Shown one piece after another: positions 17,544-25,917 of a DNA stretch of 64,000 nucleotides. The position numbers were made by a program, and so were the translations under genes. Below the pieces are notes generated by a model, which worked only from the letters and a program-made list of their open reading frames with translations, was not told where the DNA came from and ran no database searches. The DNA lies in assembly GCF_030269325.1 (NCBI RefSeq), contig NZ_BSTD01000001.1, positions 1,690,681-1,754,680 on the forward strand. Reading direction: 5' to 3'. Origin of the DNA: Amycolatopsis sp. NBRC 101858 (GTDB lineage Bacteria > Actinomycetota > Actinomycetes > Mycobacteriales > Pseudonocardiaceae). How positions within the stretch are numbered: the stretch's first letter is position 1; each line of letters opens with the position of its first letter.

Positions 17544-19340
17544 TCAGCCGGTCGTGGTCGTCGACGTCGGCACCTCGCCGGGCAGGCCCAGCAGCTCCGC
17601 GGTACCGAGCACGAGGAAGCTGTAGTTGCCGGAGGCCGATCGGTTGCCGGACACGGCTTCCCACTGGATCCGCAACCGCAGGACTCCGCTGATGTCGAGG
17701 TCGACCGGGACCGGCGTCCCGTACGAGACCGGCTTGTTGAACACCTCACGGCCGTCGGCGAAGATCTCCAGCTGCATCTTGAGGGACGAGTCGCCCGCGT
17801 TGTCGTCGATGCCCGCGGTGGCGGTGAACCGGCGGAAGCCCTTGGCGACGTTGTACTCGACGCCCTGCGTGTCCGTGCCGTAGTCCACCGACCGGCCGAG
17901 CGCGTGCAGGTAGTTCTTGCCGGCGATGGTGGTGTTCTGGACGTTGTTGTTCCACTCGCCGGACGCGGGGTGGACGGAGTCGAGGTAGACCAGCTGGGCT
18001 TGGTGCGCGACGGTCAGCTTCACGGTCCCGCCGATCGCCGCTCCGGCGGCCGGGTCCTGCTCGATCACCGTGCCGTCGGCCGCGGTCGCGTCGATCTTGT
18101 CCACAGTGGTCACCTGGATGCCGGGCAGCGCGTCCTGCGCGTCGGCGAGCTTCTTGCCCACCACGTCCGGCATCACGCTGGGCTTCGCCGTCGTGGTCAC
18201 CGACGGCGAATCGCTGACGGGCGCGACTTCCGCCGCGGCGGAAGTCGCCGGTGCCACGGTCCTTCCCGGCTCCGCGCTGCTGGTCTGCGACGGCCGGAAC
18301 GCGAACCAGCCGCCGGCCAGCAGGGCCAGGACGACGAACAGGGCCAGCACGATCCGGCCCCGGCGACGGCGTTTCGGCATGGTCCCTCCGGTGGGCATGG
18401 TGTTCGGCGAAGTGGTGGGCGCGACGGGACGCCTCGGCGGAGGCGGCGCGGTGCCGAAGACGGTCTGCGTGCCGAGGCCCGTCTCGTTGAGCGGCACCGG
18501 CGGCGGCGGCGTGGTGAGCGGGAGGACGAGCGGCTCCTTCATCAGCTCCAGCACCAGCCCGTCCAGGATGGTCGCGACCTGCTGGGCCGAGTCGGGCCGG
18601 TCCGACGGCCGCTTGGCCATCAGCCAGGACAGCACGTCCCACAGCTGGTCGGGCACCCCGGCGGGCCGGCCCGGCAACGCGCTTTCGTGCATCCGGATCA
18701 CCGCGAACGTCGACTGCCCGGCGAACGGCGTGACCCCGCAGCACAGCTCGTACAGCAGGATGCCGAGCGAATACAGGTCCGACGCCGGGGTCGCTTCGAG
18801 GCCCTTGCCCAGTTCCGGGGCGAGGTACTGCGGCGTCCCGACCAGCAGCGACCGGCGGCCCAGATCGGTGGCCGTCGCGAGCCGCGAGATGCCGAAGTCC
18901 GTCAGGCGCGGGACGGTCCCGTCCATCAGGACGTTCTCCGGCTTGACGTCGCGGTGCACGACGCCGGCCTGGTGCACGGCCGCGAGCGCCGCCGCCACCC
19001 CGGCCCCGATGCGGGCGACTTCGGCCGGCAGCAACGACTTCTCCACGGTCAGCCGGGCCCGGAGGTCACCGCCGCCGACCAGGTCCATCACGATCGCCAC
19101 GGTTTCGCCCTCGACGACGAGGTCGTGCACGCCGACGAGGTTCGGGTGCCGCAGCCCGACCAGGATGGACCGCTCCTGCAGGAACCGCGCCACCAGCTCG
19201 GGATCCTCGACGAGCTCGTCGCGCAGCACCTTGAAGGCGTAGGCCCTCCCCTGCTCGTCGGAGCCGGCGAAGACCCGCCCCATCGCACCCGTGCCCAGCT
19301 GGTCGCCCAGCCGGTACCGGCTGCCCAGCGCCTTTTCCAT
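17544..19340 (-). CDS. Membrane Ser/Thr protein kinase with PASTA and NPCBM-like ectodomain
   Basis: 598 residues from ATG 19340 (GGAGG upstream). The kinase domain is at 9-265 with GTGAMGRV, Lys38, HRDVKPEN (129-136), DFG (148-150) and APE, all intact, so it should be active. A Pro-rich juxtamembrane region and one transmembrane helix at about 329-348 follow. The ectodomain has a single PASTA repeat at about 389-446 and a beta-sandwich at about 450-590 resembling NPCBM/NEW2 (FRRFTATAGIDDNAGDSS). PASTA suggests peptidoglycan sensing and NPCBM suggests carbohydrate binding. It lies 21 bp after the TIR gene and 5 bp before the FHA exporter, its likely phosphorylation target. Confidence 0.92.
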   Translation of the reverse strand: MEKALGSRYRLGDQLGTGAMGRVFAGSDEQGRAYAFKVLRDELVEDPELVARFLQERSILVGLRHPNLVGVHDLVVEGETVAIVMDLVGGGDLRARLTVEKSLLPAEVARIGAGVAAALAAVHQAGVVHRDVKPENVLMDGTVPRLTDFGISRLATATDLGRRSLLVGTPQYLAPELGKGLEATPASDLYSLGILLYELCCGVTPFAGQSTFAVIRMHESALPGRPAGVPDQLWDVLSWLMAKRPSDRPDSAQQVATILDGLVLELMKEPLVLPLTTPPPPVPLNETGLGTQTVFGTAPPPPRRPVAPTTSPNTMPTGGTMPKRRRRGRIVLALFVVLALLAGGWFAFRPSQTSSAEPGRTVAPATSAAAEVAPVSDSPSVTTTAKPSVMPDVVGKKLADAQDALPGIQVTTVDKIDATAADGTVIEQDPAAGAAIGGTVKLTVAHQAQLVYLDSVHPASGEWNNNVQNTTIAGKNYLHALGRSVDYGTDTQGVEYNVAKGFRRFTATAGIDDNAGDSSLKMQLEIFADGREVFNKPVSYGTPVPVDLDISGVLRLRIQWEAVSGNRSASGNYSFLVLGTAELLGLPGEVPTSTTTTG

Positions 19341-19361
19341 GTCGAAGACCTCCAGAACGGT

Positions 19362-22043
19362 TCAGTCTTCTTCGGGACTTTTCTTCCCGAAGAGGTTGTC
19401 GAGGTGGGGAAAGAGCTGCCAGACGAGCACCGGCAGGTTCATCAGGAGCCCGGTGACCCAGGCGCGGTTCCGGAGCTCGGCCCGCCAGCCGAGGGCTTCC
19501 CCGATCCGCCGCTCGGCCTCGCCGACGAGCGGGACCGCGGTGGCCTTGTCGCCGGTGAGCATCAGCGCGATGCCGAGGTCGAGCTGGGTCCGCATGGTGT
19601 CCGGGTGGTGCGGGCCGATCGAGTCCCGCTGCCGGTCGAGCAGCGGCCGCAGGATGCCGACGACCTTGTCGTACTGCTTGAGCTGGGCGTACGCCTGCGC
19701 GGTGGAGTAGCTCAGCCAGTGGTGCAGCGGGTGGTGCGGGCCGAAGACCTTGCCCACGCTCGGTTCGAGCTCCGCGAACTCCCGCAACGCGCGTTTCGGC
19801 CGGCCGCGCGTCACGGACGTGCGGGCGCACCGGACGCCGGCGGCCAGTGCCAGCGGGCTTTCGGGTCCGAGCAGCCCGATCAGCTCGTCGCGAGCGGACC
19901 GCAGGTGCGCTTCGAGCGCGTCCCAGTTCTCGTCGCGCACCTTGAGTTCGGTGAGTTCCAGCGACATCTCGGCCTCGGCGTGGACGCCGATCGCCTCCAG
20001 CCGCAGCGGGTGCCGTTCGTGGTCCGCCGTGTCGTGCTCGCGGATGATCGCTTCGGCGGTCTTCCGCGCCTGCTTGAGCTCGCCGAAGATGATCCGCAGC
20101 CGGGCCAGTTCGAGCCGGGCCCGCGGGTCCGGGTCGTCGGCGTCGAGGAGGGCGAGCGCGTCCCGGAACCGGCCGCGCATCCGCTTCGCGACGGCCATGA
20201 ACACCCGTGCCTCGGTCTCTTCGCCGTCCGGCAGGGACTCCGGCCAGATCGGGTCCGCGTCGGCGAACCGGCCCAGCTGGTCGAGCGCGCGAGCGCAGGT
20301 GAGCCGGGCGCGGAAGGCGTCCCCGGAGTCCGCCAGCGGGCGGCAGACCTCGACGGCCGCGTCGAAGTCGCCCGCGTCGACGAGGGCCGCGGCCGCGGCC
20401 ACGCGATCGGCCGGCCCGGCATCGGCGGTCAGGATCCGCTTGGCCGCTTCCCGCGCGGCCACGACGTCACCCTCGCCGCGGAACCAGTCCAGCCCGATCC
20501 GCAGCAACCGGGCTCGCTGCTCGGCGGGCACGCAGTCGTGCTCGGCGAGCGCGGCGGCGTGCTGGTGGAGACGTCCGGCTTCCCCGGACAGTTCGAGCAC
20601 GGCCGACGCGGTTCGGCGCGTGAGCTCGTCGTCGAGCCCGGCGGCGTCGCGGACGAGGGCGTGGATGTCCCATTCGGACCCGAGGTGGATCAGCAGCGCG
20701 CACCGGGCGAGCTCGGCCACGGCCTGATCGACCCGTTCGCCCGGCAGCACCCGCCGCACCAGCTCGGCCGGCACGGGTGCCCGGGAGATCGCCCCGGCGA
20801 TGCGCAGGATCCGCAGCGCGGTCGGCCCGCAGGCGGCCACCGCGTCCGCCAGCACGCCGGTGCCCTTGACCTCGTCGAGGACCTGCACGAACCCGGCCGG
20901 GTCGACCGCGCCCCGGCGGTCGCGCAACGCGGTCACCGCGCTCGTCAGGACGATCGGGTGGCCGCCGCACCGTTCGACGAGCCGCCGCGCGGCCGCGAGC
21001 TCGCCGGGATCGTCCGACCCGACGATTTCGGTGTACAGCGCGGCACCTTCGTCTTCGGAGAAGCCGGTCAGGTCGACGACGGGCGCGGGCCAGTCCGGGT
21101 TGCCGGACCTCGTGGTGAGCACCGTCCGGACCGACGACGTCGGCATGACGAGCTGGTCGAGCACCTCGGCCGGCAGCTCCGACGGGACGTCGTCGACGAT
21201 CCACAGCTGCGGTTTCCCGGCCGCGTCGATGCGCCGGGCGACGACGGCCCGGACCTCGTCCGGCGGCAGGTCGCCGACGTCGGCGCCGAGGTCCCGCGCG
21301 ATCGCGCGGACGTGCTCGTTGAACCGGGCGAGCGCACCGACGGGATCGTCCTGGCCGAACAGCCCCAGCCACCGCACCCCGCCGGCGAAGGCGTCCCGGA
21401 AGAGGAAGGCGTACTGCTCGGCCAGGCTGGTCTTCCCGGTCCCGGCGATGCCCCGCACCACGGCGAGCGCCGCCGAAGTCCGCGGCGTGGTGGCCGGCAG
21501 TTCGCGGGCGTGCAGGGCGCTGTGGATCGCCCAGAGCTCCCGGTACCGCCCGACGAACCGCCGGGGCCGCAGCAGCCGGGGCAGCACCGGCGCCGTGCTG
21601 CGCACCGAGCCGAGCGGAGTGCCCGCCGCACGCGCCAGTTCGGCGATCCGCCGGACGACGACCGCCCGTTCCCGATCGTTCGCCGGCCGGCCGGCGTAAG
21701 CGGCGTCTTCCAGTTCCACCGGCGCGATGTGGTTGCCGTCGAGCTCGGGATTGACGACGAGCACACGCCGCCGCGGATCGCCGAGCCGTTGCGCCGCGAG
21801 GAAGGCGGACGTCAGCTCCCATTGGCAGGCATACCGCGTCGGAAACCGGCGCGAATAGTAGGCGAGCAGCACTTTCGACCCGGCGAGCGCGGCATCCAGC
21901 CTTTCCGTGATGCCCTCGAAGCGCCGGATTTCCTTGTCCCGGAAGACCCGCAGCCCGGCGGCTTCAAGCGCCTCCTGGAGCGCGTTCACCTCGACGCTGT
22001 CGGCCCAGGTGAAGCTGAGGAAGATGTCGTAGGACGCGGTCAC
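19362..22043 (-). CDS. TIR-NB-ARC-TPR signalling protein (bacterial NLR-like)
   Basis: 893 residues from GTG 22043, overlapping the stop of the TerD-like gene as GTGA. A TIR domain at 3-115 opens with YDIFLSFTWADS and has Glu76 in YACQWEL, the place of the catalytic Glu of NAD-cleaving TIRs. An NB-ARC ATPase at about 163-480 has RFVGRYREL, Walker A GIAGTGKTS (198-206), Walker B LWIVDDV (280-286), TTRSG and CGGHPIVL. TPR-type helices run from ~560 to ~865 with no membrane segment. This is the plan of a sensor whose repeats hold back an NADase-like effector until triggered. Lying inside a ter operon beside a kinase is unusual. NAD cleavage is predicted from one motif only. Confidence 0.9.
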   Translation of the reverse strand: MTASYDIFLSFTWADSVEVNALQEALEAAGLRVFRDKEIRRFEGITERLDAALAGSKVLLAYYSRRFPTRYACQWELTSAFLAAQRLGDPRRRVLVVNPELDGNHIAPVELEDAAYAGRPANDRERAVVVRRIAELARAAGTPLGSVRSTAPVLPRLLRPRRFVGRYRELWAIHSALHARELPATTPRTSAALAVVRGIAGTGKTSLAEQYAFLFRDAFAGGVRWLGLFGQDDPVGALARFNEHVRAIARDLGADVGDLPPDEVRAVVARRIDAAGKPQLWIVDDVPSELPAEVLDQLVMPTSSVRTVLTTRSGNPDWPAPVVDLTGFSEDEGAALYTEIVGSDDPGELAAARRLVERCGGHPIVLTSAVTALRDRRGAVDPAGFVQVLDEVKGTGVLADAVAACGPTALRILRIAGAISRAPVPAELVRRVLPGERVDQAVAELARCALLIHLGSEWDIHALVRDAAGLDDELTRRTASAVLELSGEAGRLHQHAAALAEHDCVPAEQRARLLRIGLDWFRGEGDVVAAREAAKRILTADAGPADRVAAAAALVDAGDFDAAVEVCRPLADSGDAFRARLTCARALDQLGRFADADPIWPESLPDGEETEARVFMAVAKRMRGRFRDALALLDADDPDPRARLELARLRIIFGELKQARKTAEAIIREHDTADHERHPLRLEAIGVHAEAEMSLELTELKVRDENWDALEAHLRSARDELIGLLGPESPLALAAGVRCARTSVTRGRPKRALREFAELEPSVGKVFGPHHPLHHWLSYSTAQAYAQLKQYDKVVGILRPLLDRQRDSIGPHHPDTMRTQLDLGIALMLTGDKATAVPLVGEAERRIGEALGWRAELRNRAWVTGLLMNLPVLVWQLFPHLDNLFGKKSPEED

Positions 22044-23065
22044 GCCACACCGCCGGCGCAAGTGGAGTCGTCCAGCCAGCTGATCCGGTCGAAGCCGAAC
22101 GCCTCGGCGGCAGCGCGCGGCGACGAAAGCGCTTCCGCCTCTTCCGCCCGCAGGACCAGCTCGCCACCGACGTTGTGGAGCGAGAGGGGCACCGTCACGC
22201 GGCCACGGCCGGGCTTGCCGAGCGAGAGTTCGAGCCTGCCGCCGTCCCAAGTGGACACGACGAGCAGCCCGGGTGGCGCTTCGGCCGGCGGGAACACCGC
22301 GATCACGACCAGCCGGGCGAGCTGCCGGACCTGCCTCAGATCGGCCGACACCGAACGCCGACGCACGGCCAGCACCGGGGTGCGTGACGCGGTCGTTCCC
22401 GAGCCGAGAAAGCCGGACCGGCCGTCGGCCAGGTCGTAGGCACAGCCGAGGGTCACGGTCCCGCTGACGGCCTCGGCGGTCAGCAGGCCGATCGCGCTCT
22501 GCAGCCGGTCCAGGGTCACGGCGGGCGTCTTCGGCCCGAGCTGCAACCGGCGGCCGGCACCGAGCCGCACGACCGGCCGGCCGGGCCGCCCCACCCGCCG
22601 AACCGGCAGCGCGAGGCGAGTGTCCGGCTGTGACGGTCGAGGGGCGCGGTCGAGCACCGCCGGTTCGCCCCCGAGGTCCAGCGACAGGTCACCGCGCGCC
22701 AGTTCCACCGGCTCACGGCCATCGAGGTCCAGCGAAACCCGGCCGCGAGGCGCCCGCATCCCGGCCGTGCTCGGCATTCCCCCAACCGGCGCCTGGCCAT
22801 CGAGGTCCAGCGACACGTCCCCGCGCGCGGGTTCCACCGGCTCACGGCCATCGAGGTCCAGCGAAACCCGGCCATGAGGCGCCCGCACGCCGGCTGAACT
22901 CGGCAAAGCCCCACCCGGCATCCCGCCATCGAGATCCAGCGACCCCGCGCCCGGCACTTCCCTCCCGCCGCCGGAATCCGGCGGCGCGGCCGGCCGGCGC
23001 CGCCGGAGGAACGTCAGATCGGTGCGGGACTCCGCCCGGCCGGGAGCCGTGAAGTCGAGCGTCAT
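22040..23065 (-). CDS. TerD-like protein with repetitive SLDLDG N-terminal region
   Basis: 341 residues; the ATG overlaps the upstream terD stop (ATGA). Residues 40-135 are low-complexity and carry five SLDLDG/SLDLGG motifs in a 43-residue tandem duplication. The C-terminal ~190 residues look like a diverged TerD beta-sandwich: LGCAYDLADGRSGFLGSG corresponds to the family's LYELADG block, and there are Arg/Pro-rich segments (VRRVGRPGRP). The acidic Asp-rich repeats resemble the calcium-binding xDLDA loop of TerD, so repeat-based ion binding or adaptor use is possible. Assignment to the Ter superfamily is likely, not certain. Confidence 0.7.
   Translation of the reverse strand: MTLDFTAPGRAESRTDLTFLRRRRPAAPPDSGGGREVPGAGSLDLDGGMPGGALPSSAGVRAPHGRVSLDLDGREPVEPARGDVSLDLDGQAPVGGMPSTAGMRAPRGRVSLDLDGREPVELARGDLSLDLGGEPAVLDRAPRPSQPDTRLALPVRRVGRPGRPVVRLGAGRRLQLGPKTPAVTLDRLQSAIGLLTAEAVSGTVTLGCAYDLADGRSGFLGSGTTASRTPVLAVRRRSVSADLRQVRQLARLVVIAVFPPAEAPPGLLVVSTWDGGRLELSLGKPGRGRVTVPLSLHNVGGELVLRAEEAEALSSPRAAAEAFGFDRISWLDDSTCAGGVA
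22680..22937. repeat. Two tandem 129-bp repeats inside the TerD-like gene
   Basis: Unit 1 is 22680-22808 and unit 2 is 22809-22937; a degenerate third copy begins at 22938. The period of exactly 43 codons keeps the frame. The best conserved block (TTCCACCGGCTCACGGCCAT and following) is near identical between units. This is recent in-frame duplication of a VSLDLDGREPVE-type module. Confidence 0.85.
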
Positions 23066-23613
23066 CGCAGGACTCCGTAGTCCTCGGCCAGCGCCGTGAT
23101 CCCCGCCCGGTACCCCTCGCCGAGCACCTTGAACTTCCAGCCGCCGTTGTGCCGGTAGACCTCACCCAGTGCCAGCGCGGCCTCGCTGTCGAGCGTGGTG
23201 GCCAGGTTCTCCGACCGGACCAGCTCCCGGTCGTCGCGGGGGTCGAGCCCGCGCACCGTCAGCGTCCGGAGGCGGCCCAGTCCGCGGCGCAGTCCGTTGC
23301 CTTCGTTGACGTACAACACCGCGACGATCCGCGAAACCTCGTCCGGCACCGCCCCGAACACGACTTCGACCTGCTCGGCGTCGTCCCCGGTCAGCGTCAC
23401 CGAGCGGCTCGGTTCGGTCAGCTGGTTGAAGAAGACGAAGTGGTCCGCCGAGGGGGCCCGGCGCGCGCTGTCGCAGAGGATCGCGGCCATGACCAGGCTG
23501 TCGGCCAGCGCCGGTTCCGGCCCGGCTTCCCACCGGACGCCGAGGACGATGCCGGGCAGGTCCGGGATTTCGCGGGTCAGGTCGACGTTCGAGCCACGTC
23601 TGAGATCAGCCAT
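23062..23613 (-). CDS. TerD family protein (TerX/TerZ-like)
   Basis: 183 residues from ATG 23613 (GTG 23616 also possible; both overlap the upstream stop). It starts MADLRRGSNVDLTREIPDLPGIVLGVRW, the usual TerD opening, and ends with GEVYRHNGGWKFKVLGEGY, the conserved YRHNGxWKFRAxGQGY block. The calcium-ligand segment is altered: where TerD has FDLDASA this protein has LADSLVMAAILCDSA. It may therefore be a non-calcium structural partner. It is translationally coupled on both sides (TGATG upstream, ATGA downstream). Confidence 0.88.
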   Translation of the reverse strand: MADLRRGSNVDLTREIPDLPGIVLGVRWEAGPEPALADSLVMAAILCDSARRAPSADHFVFFNQLTEPSRSVTLTGDDAEQVEVVFGAVPDEVSRIVAVLYVNEGNGLRRGLGRLRTLTVRGLDPRDDRELVRSENLATTLDSEAALALGEVYRHNGGWKFKVLGEGYRAGITALAEDYGVLR

Positions 23614-24047
23614 CACAGGTCCAGGTCGGAGTTCGAGAACTTCGTGCGGAGGAACGTTTCCTGGGTGCGCAGGGCATCCGCGGCCCGGCCGCGTTCGGCG
23701 TCCTGGAGCGAGATCGCCTCGTCCAGCAGCGATTCGAGCAGGGACCCGCTCGCGGTGTCGCCGGCGCGGAGGAACGCTTCCAGGGTCGTCGGCAGGTGAT
23801 CGGTCACGATCCCGGCCACCGCCACCCGCGTGCGGATGTCCGGCGTCGCGTTCTCGCCGACCAGTTCGGCCAGCACGTCGGTGATCTCCCGCGCGGTGAC
23901 CACGGCCGACGGCGGCAGCCGGCTCGAACGCGCGTTGACGAACCGGATCAGCGACGCGAGCTCGGCCCGCAGCGCCTCCGGCGTGTCGTCCGGAGGGGCC
24001 TCGGCGGGCACCGGGACCAGCCCGGTTTCCCTGCGCAGCCAGGCCAT
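23613..24047 (-). CDS. Small helical protein of a ter/telA operon, function unknown
   Basis: 144 residues from ATG 24047 with GAGGTGA upstream, 4 bp after telA. The sequence is predicted mostly alpha-helical and acidic (LRAELASLIRFVNARSSRLP; LLESLLDEAISLQDAERG) with no membrane segment. It does not match a domain I can name. TelA genes are often paired with an XpaC-like partner, and this protein sits in that place, though similarity is not visible by eye. The overlap with the next terD gene suggests matched production. Confidence 0.65.
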   Translation of the reverse strand: MAWLRRETGLVPVPAEAPPDDTPEALRAELASLIRFVNARSSRLPPSAVVTAREITDVLAELVGENATPDIRTRVAVAGIVTDHLPTTLEAFLRAGDTASGSLLESLLDEAISLQDAERGRAADALRTQETFLRTKFSNSDLDL

Positions 24048-24051
24048 CGGG

Positions 24052-25266
24052 TCACCTCGTGCCCTCGTGCCGGCGGGTGCGCTCGAGGTAGGGCTTGGCG
24101 CGGTCGAGCTGGCCCTGCAGCGCGGCCACCGTGTCCGCCATCGAGTCCGTCGCCTGCGCGCGGAACGTGTCGAGCGCGTCCATGGTCGCGAAGACGTTGT
24201 CGAACGCCGCCTGCAGCTTCCCGATCTCGATCGTCGACGACGCCGCCTGCTGGTTGATCTCGGCGCCCTGCTGCTGCAACTGGCGTGAGGTCGCCTCGAT
24301 CAGGTCCGACGTCGTCGCGTTCAGGGCCGTGACCTGCTGCAGCACGAGTTTCTGGCGGGCCAGCGCCTGCGAGACGATGACCGCGGTGCGCAACGCCGAA
24401 ATGGTGGTCGTCTGCGCCCGGTCGACGCCCTTGATGAGCTCGATGTTGTTGCGGCGCACCAGATCGAGGGCCATGTACCCCTGCACGGCGACGGCCATCT
24501 GGGTCAGGATGTCCTGCCGCCGCTGCCGGACGCCGAACAGGGCGTCGGACTTGAGCGTGTCGGCCTCCTCGGTCCGGCCGAGCGCCTGGAGGTCCGAGAC
24601 CTTCCGCTCGATCTCGGCGTCGAGCGCGCCGGCGAGCTCGTTGTACTCGGTGAGCTTGCCCATCGTGGCCCAGAGGTTGGCCTTCTCCGTGTCGATGCTC
24701 GCGTTGTCCTTGCGGAGCTCGTCCTGGCCGGAGTCGAGCGACCGGATGATGGCGTCGATGTGCGACTGCGCGGTCTGGTACTTCGCGAAGTACCGGTCGA
24801 CGCGGTCGCCGCCGGGCAGGAACTTCAGCAGCCTGCGCACGCCCTTGAGGTCGGCCCGGTTCGGGTCGAGCTCGGTGATCGTCGAGCGCAGGTCGATGAG
24901 CGTCGCGGACACGCGGGTCTGCGCGTCGTCGCGGGGCACGCCCTTGCCGGGCAGCTTGGCGGCGGGCCGGTCGAGCATCCGGTTCGACATCCCCGCCGCC
25001 GCCCGCATGTCGCGGTCGCCCATCGACGTGATGCCCTGGATCCGCTGGGCGTAGACCGGCGAGTGGAAGTCCAGTTCGGCCAGCTCCGCGACGAACGCGC
25101 GGGCCTTCTGCCGCAGCTCCTCGCGTTTCGCGGGGTCCATGGGTACGGCGCCGGCCGCCTCCTGCTGTTCGACGACCCGGACCGGGGCCGGCGGCGCGAG
25201 GACCAGCCCGCTCCCGGGCGCCTGCGCCGCGGCCGACGGTGGCCCGCCGAGCTCGAGATCCGACAT
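24052..25266 (-). CDS. telA: TelA/toxic-anion resistance family protein
   Basis: 404 residues from ATG 25266, with AGGAGG 7 nt upstream. A Pro/Ala-rich leader of ~45 residues precedes the TelA domain, which is almost entirely coiled helix (KGVRRLLKFLPGGDRVDRYF, NRMLDRP, QRRQDILTQMAVAVQGYMALDLVRRNNIELIKGV, QQGAEINQQAASSTIE). These are the standard TelA blocks. TelA proteins accompany TerC/TerD in Ter stress systems and were first tied to tellurite and colicin resistance. They are thought to act at the membrane face as large helical scaffolds. A G-quadruplex-like repeat lies just before the ribosome site. Confidence 0.92.
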   Translation of the reverse strand: MSDLELGGPPSAAAQAPGSGLVLAPPAPVRVVEQQEAAGAVPMDPAKREELRQKARAFVAELAELDFHSPVYAQRIQGITSMGDRDMRAAAGMSNRMLDRPAAKLPGKGVPRDDAQTRVSATLIDLRSTITELDPNRADLKGVRRLLKFLPGGDRVDRYFAKYQTAQSHIDAIIRSLDSGQDELRKDNASIDTEKANLWATMGKLTEYNELAGALDAEIERKVSDLQALGRTEEADTLKSDALFGVRQRRQDILTQMAVAVQGYMALDLVRRNNIELIKGVDRAQTTTISALRTAVIVSQALARQKLVLQQVTALNATTSDLIEATSRQLQQQGAEINQQAASSTIEIGKLQAAFDNVFATMDALDTFRAQATDSMADTVAALQGQLDRAKPYLERTRRHEGTR

Positions 25267-25279
25267 CGGAACACCTCCT

Positions 25280-25300
25280 GGGTCTGGGTTTGGGTCTGGG
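25280..25300 (+). other. G-quadruplex motif in the telA leader
   Basis: Four GGG runs separated by exactly 3 nt (TCT, TTT, TCT) form a perfect G3N3G3N3G3N3G3 tract on the plus strand, which is the template strand for telA. It lies between the terD stop (25314) and the telA ribosome site. It could pause polymerase and tune telA against the upstream genes. Confidence 0.6.
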
Positions 25301-25313
25301 TCGCCGGTCGCGG

Positions 25314-25889
25314 TCAGAGGTGCCGGGACACGGCGGGCAGCAGGTCGCGGAACGTCCGGCCGGTGGCGGCCGCGCCGATGGCGGTCATCGCCCAGCCGCC
25401 GGGTTCGCGGGTCAGCTTCGCCATGATCTGAGCGGTGTGCCGGCCGGAGCCCGACAGGTCGTAGCGGGCGATCTCACCCTCGTTCGCCTCGTCGACGAGC
25501 CGGCAGTAGGCGTTCTCGATCTGCGAGAAGTCCTGGCCGGTGAACGAGTTGACGGTGAAGACGATCGTCGTGACCTGGACGGGGACCCGGCCGAGGTCGA
25601 CGCGGATCGACTCGTCGTCGCCCTCGCCCTCGCCGGTGAGGTTGTCGCCGGTGTGCCGCACCGAGCCTTCGATGCTGGCCAGCTGCTTGAACCAGACCTG
25701 GTCGACGAGCCGGTCGCCGGCGTCGAAGAGCAGCGCGGACGCGTCGAGGTCGATGGTCTGCGCCCGGCTGCCGAACAGGCCGCGCTTGCGCATCGCGTCC
25801 CAGCCGAGGCCCATCCGGACCTGCGTCAGCGTGGGGCCGCCGGCCTTGGTCAGCGAGACGCGCTCGCCCTTGGTCAGTGTCACGGTCAT
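25314..25889 (-). CDS. TerD family calcium-binding stress protein
   Basis: 191 residues from ATG 25889 (AAAGGAC upstream); the longer frame to 25904 and beyond runs into the neighbouring gene. It begins MTVTLTKGERVSLTK and has TIDLDASALLFD and [17 protein letters not shown], the paired Asp-rich loops that bind calcium in TerD. FSQIENAYCRLVDEANEGEIARYDLS is the conserved C-terminal block. The final segment (TGRTFRDLLPAVSRHL) replaces the usual GLxxIAxDYG end. It lies 28 bp after the DUF475 gene and 47 bp before telA. Confidence 0.93.
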   Translation of the reverse strand: MTVTLTKGERVSLTKAGGPTLTQVRMGLGWDAMRKRGLFGSRAQTIDLDASALLFDAGDRLVDQVWFKQLASIEGSVRHTGDNLTGEGEGDDESIRVDLGRVPVQVTTIVFTVNSFTGQDFSQIENAYCRLVDEANEGEIARYDLSGSGRHTAQIMAKLTREPGGWAMTAIGAAATGRTFRDLLPAVSRHL

Positions 25890-25917
25890 TTTCGTGTCCT
25901 TTCGAACGGAGTTCGGT

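Noticed and set aside
17904..22439. 1511-codon open frame on the plus strand
   Set aside because: It is antisense to the kinase and TIR genes, with Arg/Gly/Pro-rich junk composition and no ribosome site. GC-rich genes leave such frames open by codon bias.
22680..22937. Tandem repeats that look like a CRISPR array
   Set aside because: Units are 129 bp, in frame, without a short repeat/variable spacer pattern, and no cas genes are nearby. They encode protein repeats.
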